From NCBI RefSeq assembly GCF_001550095.1, contig NZ_LRUC01000049.1, positions 1 through 64,000 on the forward strand: a stretch of 64,000 nt of DNA, given 5' to 3'. The position numbers and the translations under genes were made by a program. Below the pieces are notes generated by a model, which worked only from the letters and a program-made list of their open reading frames with translations, did no database searches and was not told the DNA's origin. Source of the stretch: Celeribacter ethanolicus. GTDB taxonomy: Bacteria > Pseudomonadota > Alphaproteobacteria > Rhodobacterales > Rhodobacteraceae. Numbering within the stretch: the first letter of the stretch is position 1; each line of letters begins with the position of its first letter. Positions 53,519 to 63,546 of this stretch are shown piece by piece.

Positions 53519-54427
53519 ATGCACAATCTGCGCGCCATCCTCATGATCGTCGCTTCCATGGCGTTTTTCACCGTGGAAGACATGTTCATCAAACATCTCT
53601 CCGGCTTCATGCCGGTGGGGCAGGTGCTTTTGGCCATCTCCGTGGTGAGTGCCGGGATTTTCCTGACATGGGCACTCTTGCGCGGCGATCCGGTCTTCGT
53701 GCCGCGCAACTGGCGGCCAGTGATCCTGATCCGCGCCTTGACCGAGGCCGTCGCCTCCGTCGCCTTTGTCACCGCACTCTCGCGGGTCGAGATCTCCACC
53801 GTCGCCGCAGTGTTTCAGTCGATGCCTCTGGCCGTCACGTTGGGCGCTGCACTGTTTCTCGGTGAACGCGTCGGCTGGCGACGCTGGAGCGCCATCACGC
53901 TTGGCTTTGTCGGGGTGCTGATGATCATCCGCCCCGGCATGTCCGGGTTCGAACCGCAGGCACTCTGGGTGCTCATCGCCGTGGTGGCGATCACCACGCG
54001 TGACCTGATGACCCGGGTGATGGATGCTGCCGTGCCCTCCACGGTCGTCTCCTTTCAGGCCTTCCTTGCCGTCATCCCCGCCGCCCTGCTGAACCTCTGG
54101 CTTTCCGGCGCCGCCCCTGTCGCCCCCGACCTGTCGCTGGCTTTTCAGACCCTGATCGCGATCCTTGCCGGGGCTGCGGGCTATACCCTGATCGTCGCGG
54201 GCATGCGACTTGGCGATGCCTCCGCAGTGACGCCATTCCGCTATTCGCGTCTGGTGTTCACCATGATCGGCGGTGTGCTTGTGTTCCATGAGCGGCCTGA
54301 TCTGATGACGCTCGCGGGGTCTGCCCTGATCATCGCCTCGGGGCTGTACACCTTCCTGCGCGAGCGCAAGCGGGCGCGCCTGGATCGCGAGGCTCTGGCC
54401 GCCGATCTCGAGGCCCCCCGGCTCTGA
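53519..54427 (+). CDS. EamA/DMT-family transporter
   Basis: This is a drug/metabolite transporter of 302 aa with ten predicted membrane segments arranged as two EamA repeats. Examples are VAFVTALSRVEISTVAAVFQSMPLAV in the first half and GYTLIVAGMRLGDASAVTPFRYSRLV in the second. The substrate is unknown. A basic tail RERKRARLDREA is cytoplasmic. The 264 bases before it show no gene. Confidence 0.9.
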   Translation: MHNLRAILMIVASMAFFTVEDMFIKHLSGFMPVGQVLLAISVVSAGIFLTWALLRGDPVFVPRNWRPVILIRALTEAVASVAFVTALSRVEISTVAAVFQSMPLAVTLGAALFLGERVGWRRWSAITLGFVGVLMIIRPGMSGFEPQALWVLIAVVAITTRDLMTRVMDAAVPSTVVSFQAFLAVIPAALLNLWLSGAAPVAPDLSLAFQTLIAILAGAAGYTLIVAGMRLGDASAVTPFRYSRLVFTMIGGVLVFHERPDLMTLAGSALIIASGLYTFLRERKRARLDREALAADLEAPRL

Positions 54428-54617
54428 CAACGCTTTTGCGTGGCGCTTTTCGTGGCGCTTTCCGGAGCAAACGTCACAAAACCGTTGCATGACGCGGCTT
54501 TACGCAGGCTTGCGAACAAAGAGACGCGTCATGTTAGCGCATGCATTGTTGACCTGCCCGTTCCGGCTGATATTCAGACATCCGACTGGCCCGCCAACCA
54601 AATTGCAAAGGGACTAA

Positions 54618-55898
<1,281 letters not shown>

Positions 55899-55921
55899 GC
55901 GCAAGCGCTTGACGACATAGA

Positions 55922-55952
55922 GAAAGCCCCGCCAGATTGGTGGGGCTTTTTA
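55922..55952 (+). terminator. Terminator of eno
   Basis: AAAGCCCC(GCC)-AGATT-(GGT)GGGGCTTT hairpin with a T-rich tail, 24 bases after the enolase stop. Confidence 0.9.
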
Positions 55953-55972
55953 TTAATCACTTTGGACGTATC

Positions 55973-56617
55973 ATGCCCCGAACCGCCCTTTTGCTCTACA
56001 TCTTGGCATTGCCGGTTCTCTACGACAGTGTCGAGCGGCTTTTCTATGTCTGGGGCATTCTGACCGAAGAGGTGGGCTGGCTCCAACAAAGATACCTCGA
56101 TGCTCCTTGGCTCAGCACGGCTCACCTACTGCCCGGCATCCTGTTTTTCCTCACCGGGCCTCTGCAAACCATCCCCGCCCTGCGATCCCGCCCACTGCGG
56201 TTTTGGCACCGGCTTTCCGGCTACATCTATAGTCTCAGCGCCATATTTTCCTGCTTCGCCATCATGGTCATGGTCTTCACCTTCCCAGCGGTTGGTGGCG
56301 GGCTGACCATTTTCGGCACCTATGCGATCTGTCTGGCTCTGCTCCTGTCCCTGACCCTCGCGCTGTGGGCCATCCGTCGTGGGGACGTCAAAACGCACCG
56401 GCTGTTCATGATGGCCAGCCTGACCCTCGGGCTGACCGTGGCCACGGCACGCTGGATCATCTATGGCGTCAACCTTGTGATCCCCGTCGAGTTCACGGTC
56501 GCCTTCGCCCCGGCGTCCATCGCCGCTCTGGCCATCAACGGCGCAATTTATAGTTGGGTTTTCCGCAATGACCTCAAGAGCTTCTTGGCGCAAACCCGGC
56601 TTGCATTGCGCAGGTGA
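55973..56617 (+). CDS. DUF2306 family membrane protein
   Basis: This 214-aa protein has about six membrane segments. The family is recognised by HLLPGILFFLTGPLQTIP, RFWHRLSGYIYSL and GDVKTHRLFMMASLTLGLTVA, with membrane-embedded histidines that recall heme- or metal-binding membrane proteins. Function is unknown. The start at 55973 is taken after the enolase terminator; an upstream in-frame ATG would lie inside that hairpin. Confidence 0.83.
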   Translation: MPRTALLLYILALPVLYDSVERLFYVWGILTEEVGWLQQRYLDAPWLSTAHLLPGILFFLTGPLQTIPALRSRPLRFWHRLSGYIYSLSAIFSCFAIMVMVFTFPAVGGGLTIFGTYAICLALLLSLTLALWAIRRGDVKTHRLFMMASLTLGLTVATARWIIYGVNLVIPVEFTVAFAPASIAALAINGAIYSWVFRNDLKSFLAQTRLALRR

Positions 56618-56658
56618 TCCCACTTGCACCTCCTCGCAGCATCCGTCACTCTTCCCCC

Positions 56659-57279
56659 ATGACCAACACCCAAAGCCCCCTCCCCAGCCCGCTCGAAGAC
56701 GGTATCCACGAGCTGCCCTCCGGCAAGCTCGCCACCATTGTCACCTATCTTGAGATGTTCGCGCGGCCCACGCCGCGCCCTGTGCCGGAGCAGCCGGGGT
56801 TGGAACTGATCCGCCATAAGGCGCCCGATCTCGATTGGTATCGCGTGCTTTATCGGCGTGTGGGTGAGGATTGGCTTTGGTTTTCACGGATGTATATGCA
56901 GGACGCCAAGCTCTCCGCGATCCTGACCGACCCGGATGTTGAGGTCTATTCCGCGCGCAAGGATGGTGTTGACCTCGGCCTTCTGGAGCTTGATTTCCGC
57001 GACCCGGACAACACCGAACTGGCGTTTTTCGGCCTCGACACCAGTCTCATTGGCGGCGGCACCGGGCGGTGGCTCATGGAGCACGCTTTGGACAAGGCCT
57101 TCACCCGCCCGATCAAACGGTTCTTCGTCCACACCTGCACCCTCGACAGCCCGCAGGCCGTGGGGTTCTACATCCGCTCGGGTTTTGTCCCCTATGGTCG
57201 CGCCATTGAGGTGATGGACGATCCGCGCATGAATGGGCCGCTGTCCGAAACCGCCGCGCCGCAGATTCCGCGCATTTAA
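56659..57279 (+). CDS. GNAT-family N-acetyltransferase
   Basis: This GCN5-related acetyltransferase has 206 aa. The acetyl-CoA loop lies in LDTSLIGGGTGRWLMEHAL (near residue 135, with G-G-G-T-G standing for the RxxGxG/A pattern) and the C-terminal SPQAVGFYIRSGFVPYG is typical. The N-terminus GIHELPSGKLATIVTYLEM is conserved in Rhodobacteraceae homologues and supports the ATG at 56659. A GTG at 56614 that overlaps the preceding stop is an alternative. The substrate is unknown. Confidence 0.85.
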   Translation: MTNTQSPLPSPLEDGIHELPSGKLATIVTYLEMFARPTPRPVPEQPGLELIRHKAPDLDWYRVLYRRVGEDWLWFSRMYMQDAKLSAILTDPDVEVYSARKDGVDLGLLELDFRDPDNTELAFFGLDTSLIGGGTGRWLMEHALDKAFTRPIKRFFVHTCTLDSPQAVGFYIRSGFVPYGRAIEVMDDPRMNGPLSETAAPQIPRI

Positions 57280-57335
57280 TTCCCCTTTTCTTTCCGCCAC
57301 ATCGCAGGGATGATCGGCAAAAAGAGGAGATTGCC

Positions 57336-57953
57336 ATGGGCCCCGTCACCCGTGCGGAAAAACAGGTCGGCCTGTTCACCGCCCTTTATGTCATCGGCTT
57401 CACGCTCTGGTTCTTTGCCATCGGGAATTTCGAATTCGTCATCTATGTCGTGACCATGCTGATCCTCATCGGCCTCGTCGCAACCAGCTTGCGCAAGGTC
57501 GAGTATCCGCCAAAGCTGCTCTGGGCACTCACACTCTGGGGGCTTTTGCATATGGCGGGCGGTGGCGTGCCGGTGAACGGATCGGTGCTCTATACGCTCG
57601 AACTCATTCCCTTCGTCAGCGATGGAGAGATGACCATCCTGAAATACGACCAAGTGGTGCATTTCTACGGCTTCGGCGTGACCGCCTGGCTGTTGTGGCA
57701 GATCATGACCCACACATTCCCGGTGCTCAAGGGCACGAAAACCGCCTTCGCCCTGCCCGCGCTTGGCGCGATGGGGCTTGGCGCGGTCAATGAGATCATC
57801 GAGTTCAGCGCCGTGCTGATGGTGCCCGACACCAATGTCGGCGGCTATATCAACACCGCGCTCGATCTGGTGTTCAACGCGGCGGGCGCGCTTTTTGCCA
57901 TGGGTCTCGTGACGCGATTCAACGGTGCGGATGACGGAAAAAAGGCCCCATAA
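57336..57953 (+). CDS. DUF2238-like membrane protein
   Basis: This is a 205-aa protein with about six membrane segments. WGLLHMAGGGVP, YDQVVHFYGFGVTAWLLWQ and GAVNEIIEFSAVLMVPDTNVGGYINTALDLVFNAAGA place it with DUF2238/YjdF-like proteins and with the gene at 47786-48442. GAGGAG precedes the ATG. Its stop codon lies in the loop of its own terminator. Confidence 0.8.
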   Translation: MGPVTRAEKQVGLFTALYVIGFTLWFFAIGNFEFVIYVVTMLILIGLVATSLRKVEYPPKLLWALTLWGLLHMAGGGVPVNGSVLYTLELIPFVSDGEMTILKYDQVVHFYGFGVTAWLLWQIMTHTFPVLKGTKTAFALPALGAMGLGAVNEIIEFSAVLMVPDTNVGGYINTALDLVFNAAGALFAMGLVTRFNGADDGKKAP

Positions 57954-57964
57954 GGGGCCTTTTT
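57941..57964 (+). terminator. Terminator overlapping a stop codon
   Basis: The stem AAAGGCCCC (57941-57949) and GGGGCCTTT (57954-57962) has the loop ATAA, in which TAA is the stop of the preceding gene. A T-run follows; A's on the other side make it usable for the converging gene as well. Confidence 0.88.
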
Positions 57965-57999
57965 CGTACCGGTTCACTTGTGAAAAACCCTCGCAGACC

Positions 58000-58278
58000 T
58001 TACGGGCAAGGCGCCGTGTAATAGGTACCGTCGCCATTGGAATAGGCACAGGTCGCGGAATTGGTGTTCTTGGCGACCATCGACCCGGCAGCGGCACCAC
58101 CCAGCGTGGCCAGCACTTTCCACTCATCATTCGACCCGAGCGCATCCGCGGTCAGATAGCCGAGCCCGGCCCCGGCGGCCGCACCGAAGGCGGTGCTGGT
58201 GTCGGTGGTGCTCATGGTGGTACAGGCGGCAAGCGTCGGCGCGGCGAAGGCCAGCGCCAGAAGAATTTTCTTGGACAT
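58000..58278 (-). CDS. Small glycine-zipper lipoprotein
   Basis: This 92-aa protein has a lipoprotein signal (MSKKILLALAFAAPTLAAC, Cys19). A glycine-zipper segment (FGAAAGAGLGYLTADALG and TLGGAAAGSMVAKN) resembles SlyB/OsmB-type outer-membrane lipoproteins. It ends with two cysteines (CAYSNGDGTYYTAPCP) that may form a disulfide. Confidence 0.8.
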   Translation of the reverse strand: MSKKILLALAFAAPTLAACTTMSTTDTSTAFGAAAGAGLGYLTADALGSNDEWKVLATLGGAAAGSMVAKNTNSATCAYSNGDGTYYTAPCP

Positions 58279-58374
58279 GGAGGTCTCCCGTTGTCTTTAT
58301 CTCTGAGGGGACAACGCCTCGGGCGGCATTCGGTTCCCGTTTTTCTTCTGCGACACGGGAAAGCCTCCAAGATC

Positions 58375-58800
58375 ATGCAAGCCGACGAGATCATCGCACA
58401 TCTGAACCTCGCCCCGCATCCCGAGGGCGGGCATTACCGCCAGACATGGATCGCCAACGCCGATGCGGGAAACCGCCCCACGGGCACCTGCATCTATTTC
58501 CTGCTCAAGGCCGGAGAGCACAGCCATTGGCATCGGGTCGATGCCACCGAGATCTGGCATTATTACGCGGGCGCGCCCCTGATCCTGTCCCTAGCTGAGA
58601 CAGAGGCCGGTCCGGCACGGGACCTGATGCTCGGCGCGGAGCTTGGGGCCGGAGAGACGCCACAACTCATCGTGCCTGAAGCGCATTGGCAGGCCGCGCG
58701 CACGACCGGCGCCTGGACTCTCGTCGGCTGCACCGTCTCACCGGGATTTCGATTTGAGGGTTTCGAACTGGCCGCCCCGGGCTTTGACATTGCGCGCTGA
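58375..58800 (+). CDS. Cupin family protein (DUF985/cupin_5)
   Basis: This is a 141-aa cupin. LNLAPHPEGGHYRQTW at the front, TCIYFLLKAGEHSHWHRVDATEIWHYYAG with the metal-binding histidines, and TLVGCTVSPGFRFEGFELA at the end define the DUF985 type. Ligand and reaction are unknown. The ATG at 58375 is chosen by homology; the frame is open far upstream. Its TGA directly abuts the stop of the converging gene. Confidence 0.87.
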   Translation: MQADEIIAHLNLAPHPEGGHYRQTWIANADAGNRPTGTCIYFLLKAGEHSHWHRVDATEIWHYYAGAPLILSLAETEAGPARDLMLGAELGAGETPQLIVPEAHWQAARTTGAWTLVGCTVSPGFRFEGFELAAPGFDIAR

Positions 58801-59067
58801 TCAGCTGCGATACACCCGCCCGACCAGTTGCGCGGACAGGAAAAAGGCCAAAGGCCCCACCCCCATCGACAGTAAAAAAGCGATCGGCCATGCCGTGATG
58901 TAATGACCCAGCCAGTCGCGCACCCAGCCGGGGCGAAACCCCTCGCGCAGTCCGGGGATCAACTCGCTCATGATCAGGGTCATCAGAAATGCCATGAAAC
59001 AGGAAATAAACCCCTGCGCCAAGAGAATGGTCATCTTGTCTTTCTTGCGTTGCCGGTCGTCCAGCAT
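58801..59067 (-). CDS. DUF2798 small membrane protein
   Basis: This is an 88-aa protein with two membrane helices (LLAQGFISCFMAFLMTLIMS and AWPIAFLLSMGVGPLAFFLSAQLV), the DUF2798 plan. The second of two adjacent ATGs (59067) has the better spacing to GAGGGG. No function is known for the family. Confidence 0.78.
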   Translation of the reverse strand: MLDDRQRKKDKMTILLAQGFISCFMAFLMTLIMSELIPGLREGFRPGWVRDWLGHYITAWPIAFLLSMGVGPLAFFLSAQLVGRVYRS

Positions 59068-59374
59068 CATGCACCCCTCATCGGTTATGAGGCGGGAGGC
59101 GTGCATGAAAAAGGCACCCGTCTCCCGCAGGATATGGATGCCGTGGGATCTTGCGACAAACTCTCGGGGTCTCCGAGGGGCGGGATAACCAACCGCCCTG
59201 ACATTTTCCGGCAAGCCCGGAGATAGCTGCAACACAACAACCGGTCAAGAGAGGTCATGTCAGCCGGCTTTATGCGCTTGCGGGGAAAACCCACGCATAT
59301 TTCCCCGCGGATTTCCGCGAATGGTAAGGTTTTCCGCACTCGCAAAAAGATGACGTTACGTTAACCTAAGCACG
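59068..59374. other. Intergenic region before the DUF2798 gene
   Basis: About 300 bases with no gene seen. Near its right end the octamer ACGTTAAC starts at 59358 and again at 59372 (14 bp apart), the second copy running into the stop of the small open frame. Confidence 0.5.
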
Positions 59375-59542
59375 TTAACAAGTGTCGGGTGGAACCTGTG
59401 ACCGCTCGTTTTCCCAGTGTTCCGAGTATTTGAGGCACTGGCAGGCCAAGAATCGGGCTTGTCCCGTTCGAACCTGCCAGTCGCCCGTTTCCATCCATTT
59501 GACGAAGGCGCCGTATCGCGCGCAATGCTCAGACCGGCTCAT
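59375..59542 (-). CDS. Possible small Cys-containing protein overlapping the 3' end of anmK
   Basis: This is a 55-codon frame starting with ATG 14 bases inside anmK and ending TAA. The product has a natural-looking composition ([19 protein letters not shown], then [14 protein letters not shown], ending in Cys) with four cysteines, two of them as CxC. Codon third positions are GC-rich as in real genes here. There is no clear ribosome site; coupling to anmK translation would be needed. I do not recognise the protein. Confidence 0.4.
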   Translation of the reverse strand: MSRSEHCARYGAFVKWMETGDWQVRTGQARFLACQCLKYSEHWENERSQVPPDTC

Positions 59543-60635
59543 TCGGACGCGACACGCGTCCACCGCCGATGGCCGCACGCACGCCGGTGGTCGAGGGCGC
59601 AGAGGTCGGCAGGCCACGCAGCACGCGCACCGCGAGATAGGCAAAGGCCTGCGCCTCCAGCATATCGCCATCGAGCCCGACCTCTTCGACCGGCAGGACC
59701 GGACAATCCACCCCTGCCGCGATCATCCGCATGAGCGTCGTGTTGTGCCGCCCGCCACCGGTGACGTAGAGCGCCGCAGGGGGCGTCGGGCAATGCTCCA
59801 TCGCGCGGGCGACCGAGGCAGCGGCAAAAGCGGTAAGCGTGGCGGCGGCATCGGCATCGGACAGGAGGGATACCGCGTCGAGCACGCCATGAAAATCGTT
59901 CCGGTCCAGAGATTTGGGCGGCATCTTGTAGAAATAGGGATGCTCAAGGCCTTGGGCGACGACCTCCATATCCGGCTGACCGGCTGCGGCCAGCGCACCG
60001 CCCGCATCATGGGTTTCTCCCCGTCTCGTCCGCATCAGGTCGTTGACGGGGGCGTTCGCCGGGCCGGTGTCGAAGGCCAGAAGCGCCCCCGGAGCGGACG
60101 GGTCTGCCACGGTCGGGTCGATCCACGTCAGGTTGCCGACACCGCCAAGATTGAGGAATGCCACCGGTTCGGTCGCGCCGATGTAGCGCGCCAGAGCGTG
60201 GTGATAAAAGGGGGCAAGCGGCGCGCCCTGCCCGCCCATCTCCACATCCGCGGTGCGGAAATCCCATATGACGGGCGCGCCTGTGACTTCTGCCAAAATG
60301 GCCCCGTCGCCCGCCTGATAGGTGCGGCCTTCGTCCGGGGCGTGATTGAGGGTTTGGCCGTGAAAGCCGATGAGATCGAAGCCTTCGAGTTGAGAAAGCG
60401 CTTCGGCATGGGCGGTTTCGATCAATTCGGTCAGGGCCTCGGAGGCCTGCCATGTGCCAAGTTCGGCGCGGAACATCTCCTGCTCCGCCGGGTCATAGGG
60501 CCGGAAGACCGTCCCGCCAAACTCGAAGATCGTCACCCCGTCGGTCTTCAACAGCGCCACATCGACCCCGTCGAGCGACGTTCCCGACATACAGCCTGCG
60601 CCCCACAGAGGCACCGCTTTGCTCTTACCGCTCAT
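59529..60635 (-). CDS. anmK: Anhydro-N-acetylmuramic acid kinase
   Basis: AnmK phosphorylates and opens 1,6-anhydro-MurNAc in cell-wall recycling; this one has 368 aa. The ATP loop is [14 protein letters not shown] near residue 16. [22 protein letters not shown], the catalytic region [33 protein letters not shown] and [13 protein letters not shown] are all intact. The ATG at 60635 follows GGGAAAGAG and is divergent from tyrS. Confidence 0.95.
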   Translation of the reverse strand: MSGKSKAVPLWGAGCMSGTSLDGVDVALLKTDGVTIFEFGGTVFRPYDPAEQEMFRAELGTWQASEALTELIETAHAEALSQLEGFDLIGFHGQTLNHAPDEGRTYQAGDGAILAEVTGAPVIWDFRTADVEMGGQGAPLAPFYHHALARYIGATEPVAFLNLGGVGNLTWIDPTVADPSAPGALLAFDTGPANAPVNDLMRTRRGETHDAGGALAAAGQPDMEVVAQGLEHPYFYKMPPKSLDRNDFHGVLDAVSLLSDADAAATLTAFAAASVARAMEHCPTPPAALYVTGGGRHNTTLMRMIAAGVDCPVLPVEEVGLDGDMLEAQAFAYLAVRVLRGLPTSAPSTTGVRAAIGGGRVSRPNEPV

Positions 60636-60707
60636 CACACTCTTTCCCTTTGGTGCGTGCCCCGATATATCAGGCCGCGACCGACCATTGAATGGAAAAT
60701 GTGAGAG

Positions 60708-61973
60708 ATGACCTACCATCCCAAATCGGAATTCCTGCGCGTGATCATCGAGCGCGGATTTCTTGCCGATTGCACCAATTTGCAAGAGCTGGACGAAGCC
60801 CTGAGCAACGGGATGGTGACCGCCTATATCGGTTATGACGCGACCGCCGCGTCGCTGCATGTCGGGCATCTGTTGAACATCATGTTGCTGCGCTGGTTCC
60901 AGAAGACCGGCAACAAACCGATCACGCTCATGGGCGGCGGCACGACGAAGGTGGGCGACCCGTCCTTCCGCTCCGACGAACGCCCGCTGCTGTCTCCCGC
61001 GCAGATCGACGCCAATATCGACGGCATGCAAAAGGTCTTTGCCCGTTACCTCGATTATGCCGAGGACGAAACCCAGCCCGGCAACGGCGCGCTGATGCGC
61101 AACAATGCCGAATGGCTGGATGACCTCAACTACCTCGATTTCCTGCGCGACATCGGGCGGCATTTCTCCGTCAACCGAATGCTGTCCTTCGAAAGCGTGA
61201 AATCACGGCTGGATCGCGAGCAATCGCTGTCCTTCCTCGAATTCAACTACATGATTTTGCAGGCCTATGACTTTTTGGAGCTGAACCGCCGCTATGGCTG
61301 TCTGTTGCAGATGGGCGGCTCGGATCAGTGGGGCAATATCGTCAACGGCATCGACCTGACCCGCCGGGTGCTGGACAATGAGATTTACGGCCTCACCACC
61401 CCGCTTCTGACCACCTCCGACGGGCGCAAAATGGGCAAATCGCAAGGCGGTGCCGTCTGGCTCAACGCCGAGATGCTCTCGCCCTACGAATTCTGGCAGT
61501 TCTGGCGCAACACCACGGACGCGGACACGGGCCGGTTCCTCAAGCTCTACACCGATCTGCCGGTTGAAGAGTGCGAGCGCTTGGGCGCGCTCGAAGGCTC
61601 TGAGATCAACGCAGCCAAGATCATCCTCGCCAATGAGGTCACGACGCTCCTGCACGGCGCCGAGGCGGCGCAGGCTGCCGAGGCCACCGCGCGCGAGGTC
61701 TTCGAGAAAGGCGGCGTGGGCGATGACCTTCCCACCGTGGAACTGAGCGCGAGCGAGATCGGCAACGGCATTTCCATCGTCCAGCTCTTCGTCAAAACCG
61801 GCCTCGCCGACAGCGGCAAGGCGGCCAAACGCCTGTTCTCCGAGAATGGCGCCAAGGTGAATGACATCGACCATAAGGACGCGGGCCTGATGGTTACGAC
61901 GGACATGCTCAAGGAGCCGATGAAGCTTTCGGCGGGTAAGAAACGCCACGCGCTGGTGGTGCTCAAGGGCTGA
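60708..61973 (+). CDS. tyrS: Tyrosyl-tRNA synthetase
   Basis: This class I synthetase has 421 aa. The HIGH motif appears as HVGH ([13 protein letters not shown]), the KMSKS motif as KMGKS ([11 protein letters not shown]), and tyrosine-binding residues are in YIGYDAT and [16 protein letters not shown]-terminal S4 RNA-binding domain spans about residues 355-421 ([23 protein letters not shown]). This is the TyrRS type usual in alphaproteobacteria. Confidence 0.97.
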   Translation: MTYHPKSEFLRVIIERGFLADCTNLQELDEALSNGMVTAYIGYDATAASLHVGHLLNIMLLRWFQKTGNKPITLMGGGTTKVGDPSFRSDERPLLSPAQIDANIDGMQKVFARYLDYAEDETQPGNGALMRNNAEWLDDLNYLDFLRDIGRHFSVNRMLSFESVKSRLDREQSLSFLEFNYMILQAYDFLELNRRYGCLLQMGGSDQWGNIVNGIDLTRRVLDNEIYGLTTPLLTTSDGRKMGKSQGGAVWLNAEMLSPYEFWQFWRNTTDADTGRFLKLYTDLPVEECERLGALEGSEINAAKIILANEVTTLLHGAEAAQAAEATAREVFEKGGVGDDLPTVELSASEIGNGISIVQLFVKTGLADSGKAAKRLFSENGAKVNDIDHKDAGLMVTTDMLKEPMKLSAGKKRHALVVLKG

Positions 61974-62088
61974 AACCACGGTCAGATCTGTTGCAAACCG
62001 CGCACGGAGCGATCCGCGCGCAGTTTTGTGATGTAATGACCTTTGATCTTCATGGATTTTTTTCCATTTTCAGGTACAGAATGACCGC

Positions 62089-62937
62089 ATGAAAACACTC
62101 ACCGCCCTCCCTCTGATCCTCACCTGCCTCACGGGCACCGCGCAGGCTCAATCTTGGCTGACCGGCGACGGCTGGATCGGGCTTGGCGCCTCGACCGTCG
62201 AGGATCAGGATCTCTGGCTCGGCGGCGATGGCACATGGACGACCACATGGGACGGGCTAGGCCTCAGTTTTGGGGCCTTCGGCACGGTCGGGCGCACCCA
62301 TGAAACCTATGGCGCGCTGAGCTATAGTTTCGGCTCCGCGCGCATCGAGGCTGGCAATCCCCGCCCCGCCTACGACAGTTTTGCGCGTCCTCTGATCTCC
62401 GATGTAATGCTGCCGGAGGCGCTCGCGCGCACCGATACCGGGTTCAGCCGGTTGACCGATGGCGCAATCACCGAGGACAAGTTCCTGCCTTACGGGCTGC
62501 GCTATGCGAACACCGATATGGCCGTTTCGCTGCATTACGTCGACGATCATGACACCACCGTTCTGGGCCTCGGCGGCGGCTGGAATGCGGGGGCGTGGCG
62601 GATCGAGACAGCGCTGGAATATGTCGATGGCGACGACAGCGACGCCAATGCCAAATTGCAGGGCAGCCGGGCGCTGGGTCCGGGCGCCTTCACCGGCACA
62701 CTGTCCTATAACGAGGCGAACGATGCCCCAACCGCGATGGAACTGGCCTATCGGCACAGCTTGAACGATCGTGTTGCCCTGACCGAATTGGTCTCCGTTC
62801 CTTTTGAAGCCCCGGAGAACGGTGTCGCGCTTCTGGGCGCGAATATCTACCTGCGGGGCGCCACCTCGCTCGATCTCTCCGGCGGCTATGGCGATGGCGA
62901 CGGGCTGGCCAATGCGGCGATCCGCTTCGAGTTTTAA
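62089..62937 (+). CDS. Porin-like outer-membrane beta-barrel protein
   Basis: This 282-aa protein has a signal peptide (ending AQAQS, about residue 20). Alternating short amphipathic strands follow, Gly/Asp/Thr-rich and ending in the C-terminal aromatic residue typical of outer-membrane barrels (AIRFEF). It resembles Rhodobacterales porin-family proteins. Expected strands and the terminal Phe support the call, but the pore and its substrate are not shown. A terminator overlaps its end. Confidence 0.75.
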   Translation: MKTLTALPLILTCLTGTAQAQSWLTGDGWIGLGASTVEDQDLWLGGDGTWTTTWDGLGLSFGAFGTVGRTHETYGALSYSFGSARIEAGNPRPAYDSFARPLISDVMLPEALARTDTGFSRLTDGAITEDKFLPYGLRYANTDMAVSLHYVDDHDTTVLGLGGGWNAGAWRIETALEYVDGDDSDANAKLQGSRALGPGAFTGTLSYNEANDAPTAMELAYRHSLNDRVALTELVSVPFEAPENGVALLGANIYLRGATSLDLSGGYGDGDGLANAAIRFEF

Positions 62938-62938
62938 A

Positions 62939-62962
62939 AAAGGGCGCTCGGTGGCGCCCTTT
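62939..62962 (+). terminator. Terminator between porin-like and cyclophilin genes
   Basis: AAAGGGCGC/GCGCCCTTT hairpin with a six-base loop, immediately after the porin-like gene stop. Flanking A and T runs make it usable from both sides. Confidence 0.85.
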
Positions 62963-62988
62963 CTCATCTCTCAGCTCAGCTTTCGCCG

Positions 62989-63546
62989 TCAGTCCGTGAC
63001 CTTCACCGAGGTCATCACATCCGGCTGACCGATCACGGCACCGTTCGGACCGCTGCCCTTCTTGATCGCGTGAACGATTTCCATGCCGGAGGTCACCTTG
63101 CCCACCACCGTGTATTGACCGTTCAGATGCGGTGCGGGCGCGAACATGATGAAGAACTGCGCATTGGCGGAGTTCGGGTTCTGGCTGCGCGCCATGCCGA
63201 CGACACCCTCGTCAAAGGACAGATCGGAAAACTCGGCTTTGAGGTCCGGATATTTCGACCCGCCGCGTCCGGCCATCTGCATGGAGAACTCCGGCGCGCC
63301 CATCTTGCCGTATTGCACATCGCCGGTCTGCGCCATGAAGCCGTCGATCACGCGATGAAACACGACATTGTCATAGGCACCTTCGGCGGCGAGCTTGGTG
63401 ATCTGCTCGACATGATCCGGGGCCACATCCTCGAACAGGTCGATGTGAACCACGCCATTGGCCTCGCCCGCGACGGTGATGTCGAGCCCGGTGGCAAAGG
63501 CCGGACCCGCCGCCAGAGCGGCAATCAGGGTGAGAGATTTAAGCAT
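62989..63546 (-). CDS. Periplasmic cyclophilin-type peptidyl-prolyl isomerase
   Basis: This cyclophilin has 185 aa with a signal peptide (MLKSLTLIAALAAGPAFA), so it is periplasmic. The catalytic core VVFHRVIDGFMAQTGD carries the active Arg and Phe, and MARSQNPNSANAQFFIMFAPAPHLNGQYTVVGKV is the binding-site block. It catalyses cis-trans isomerisation of proline bonds. Its ATG overlaps the upstream cyclophilin stop by eight bases. Confidence 0.95.
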   Translation of the reverse strand: MLKSLTLIAALAAGPAFATGLDITVAGEANGVVHIDLFEDVAPDHVEQITKLAAEGAYDNVVFHRVIDGFMAQTGDVQYGKMGAPEFSMQMAGRGGSKYPDLKAEFSDLSFDEGVVGMARSQNPNSANAQFFIMFAPAPHLNGQYTVVGKVTSGMEIVHAIKKGSGPNGAVIGQPDVMTSVKVTD

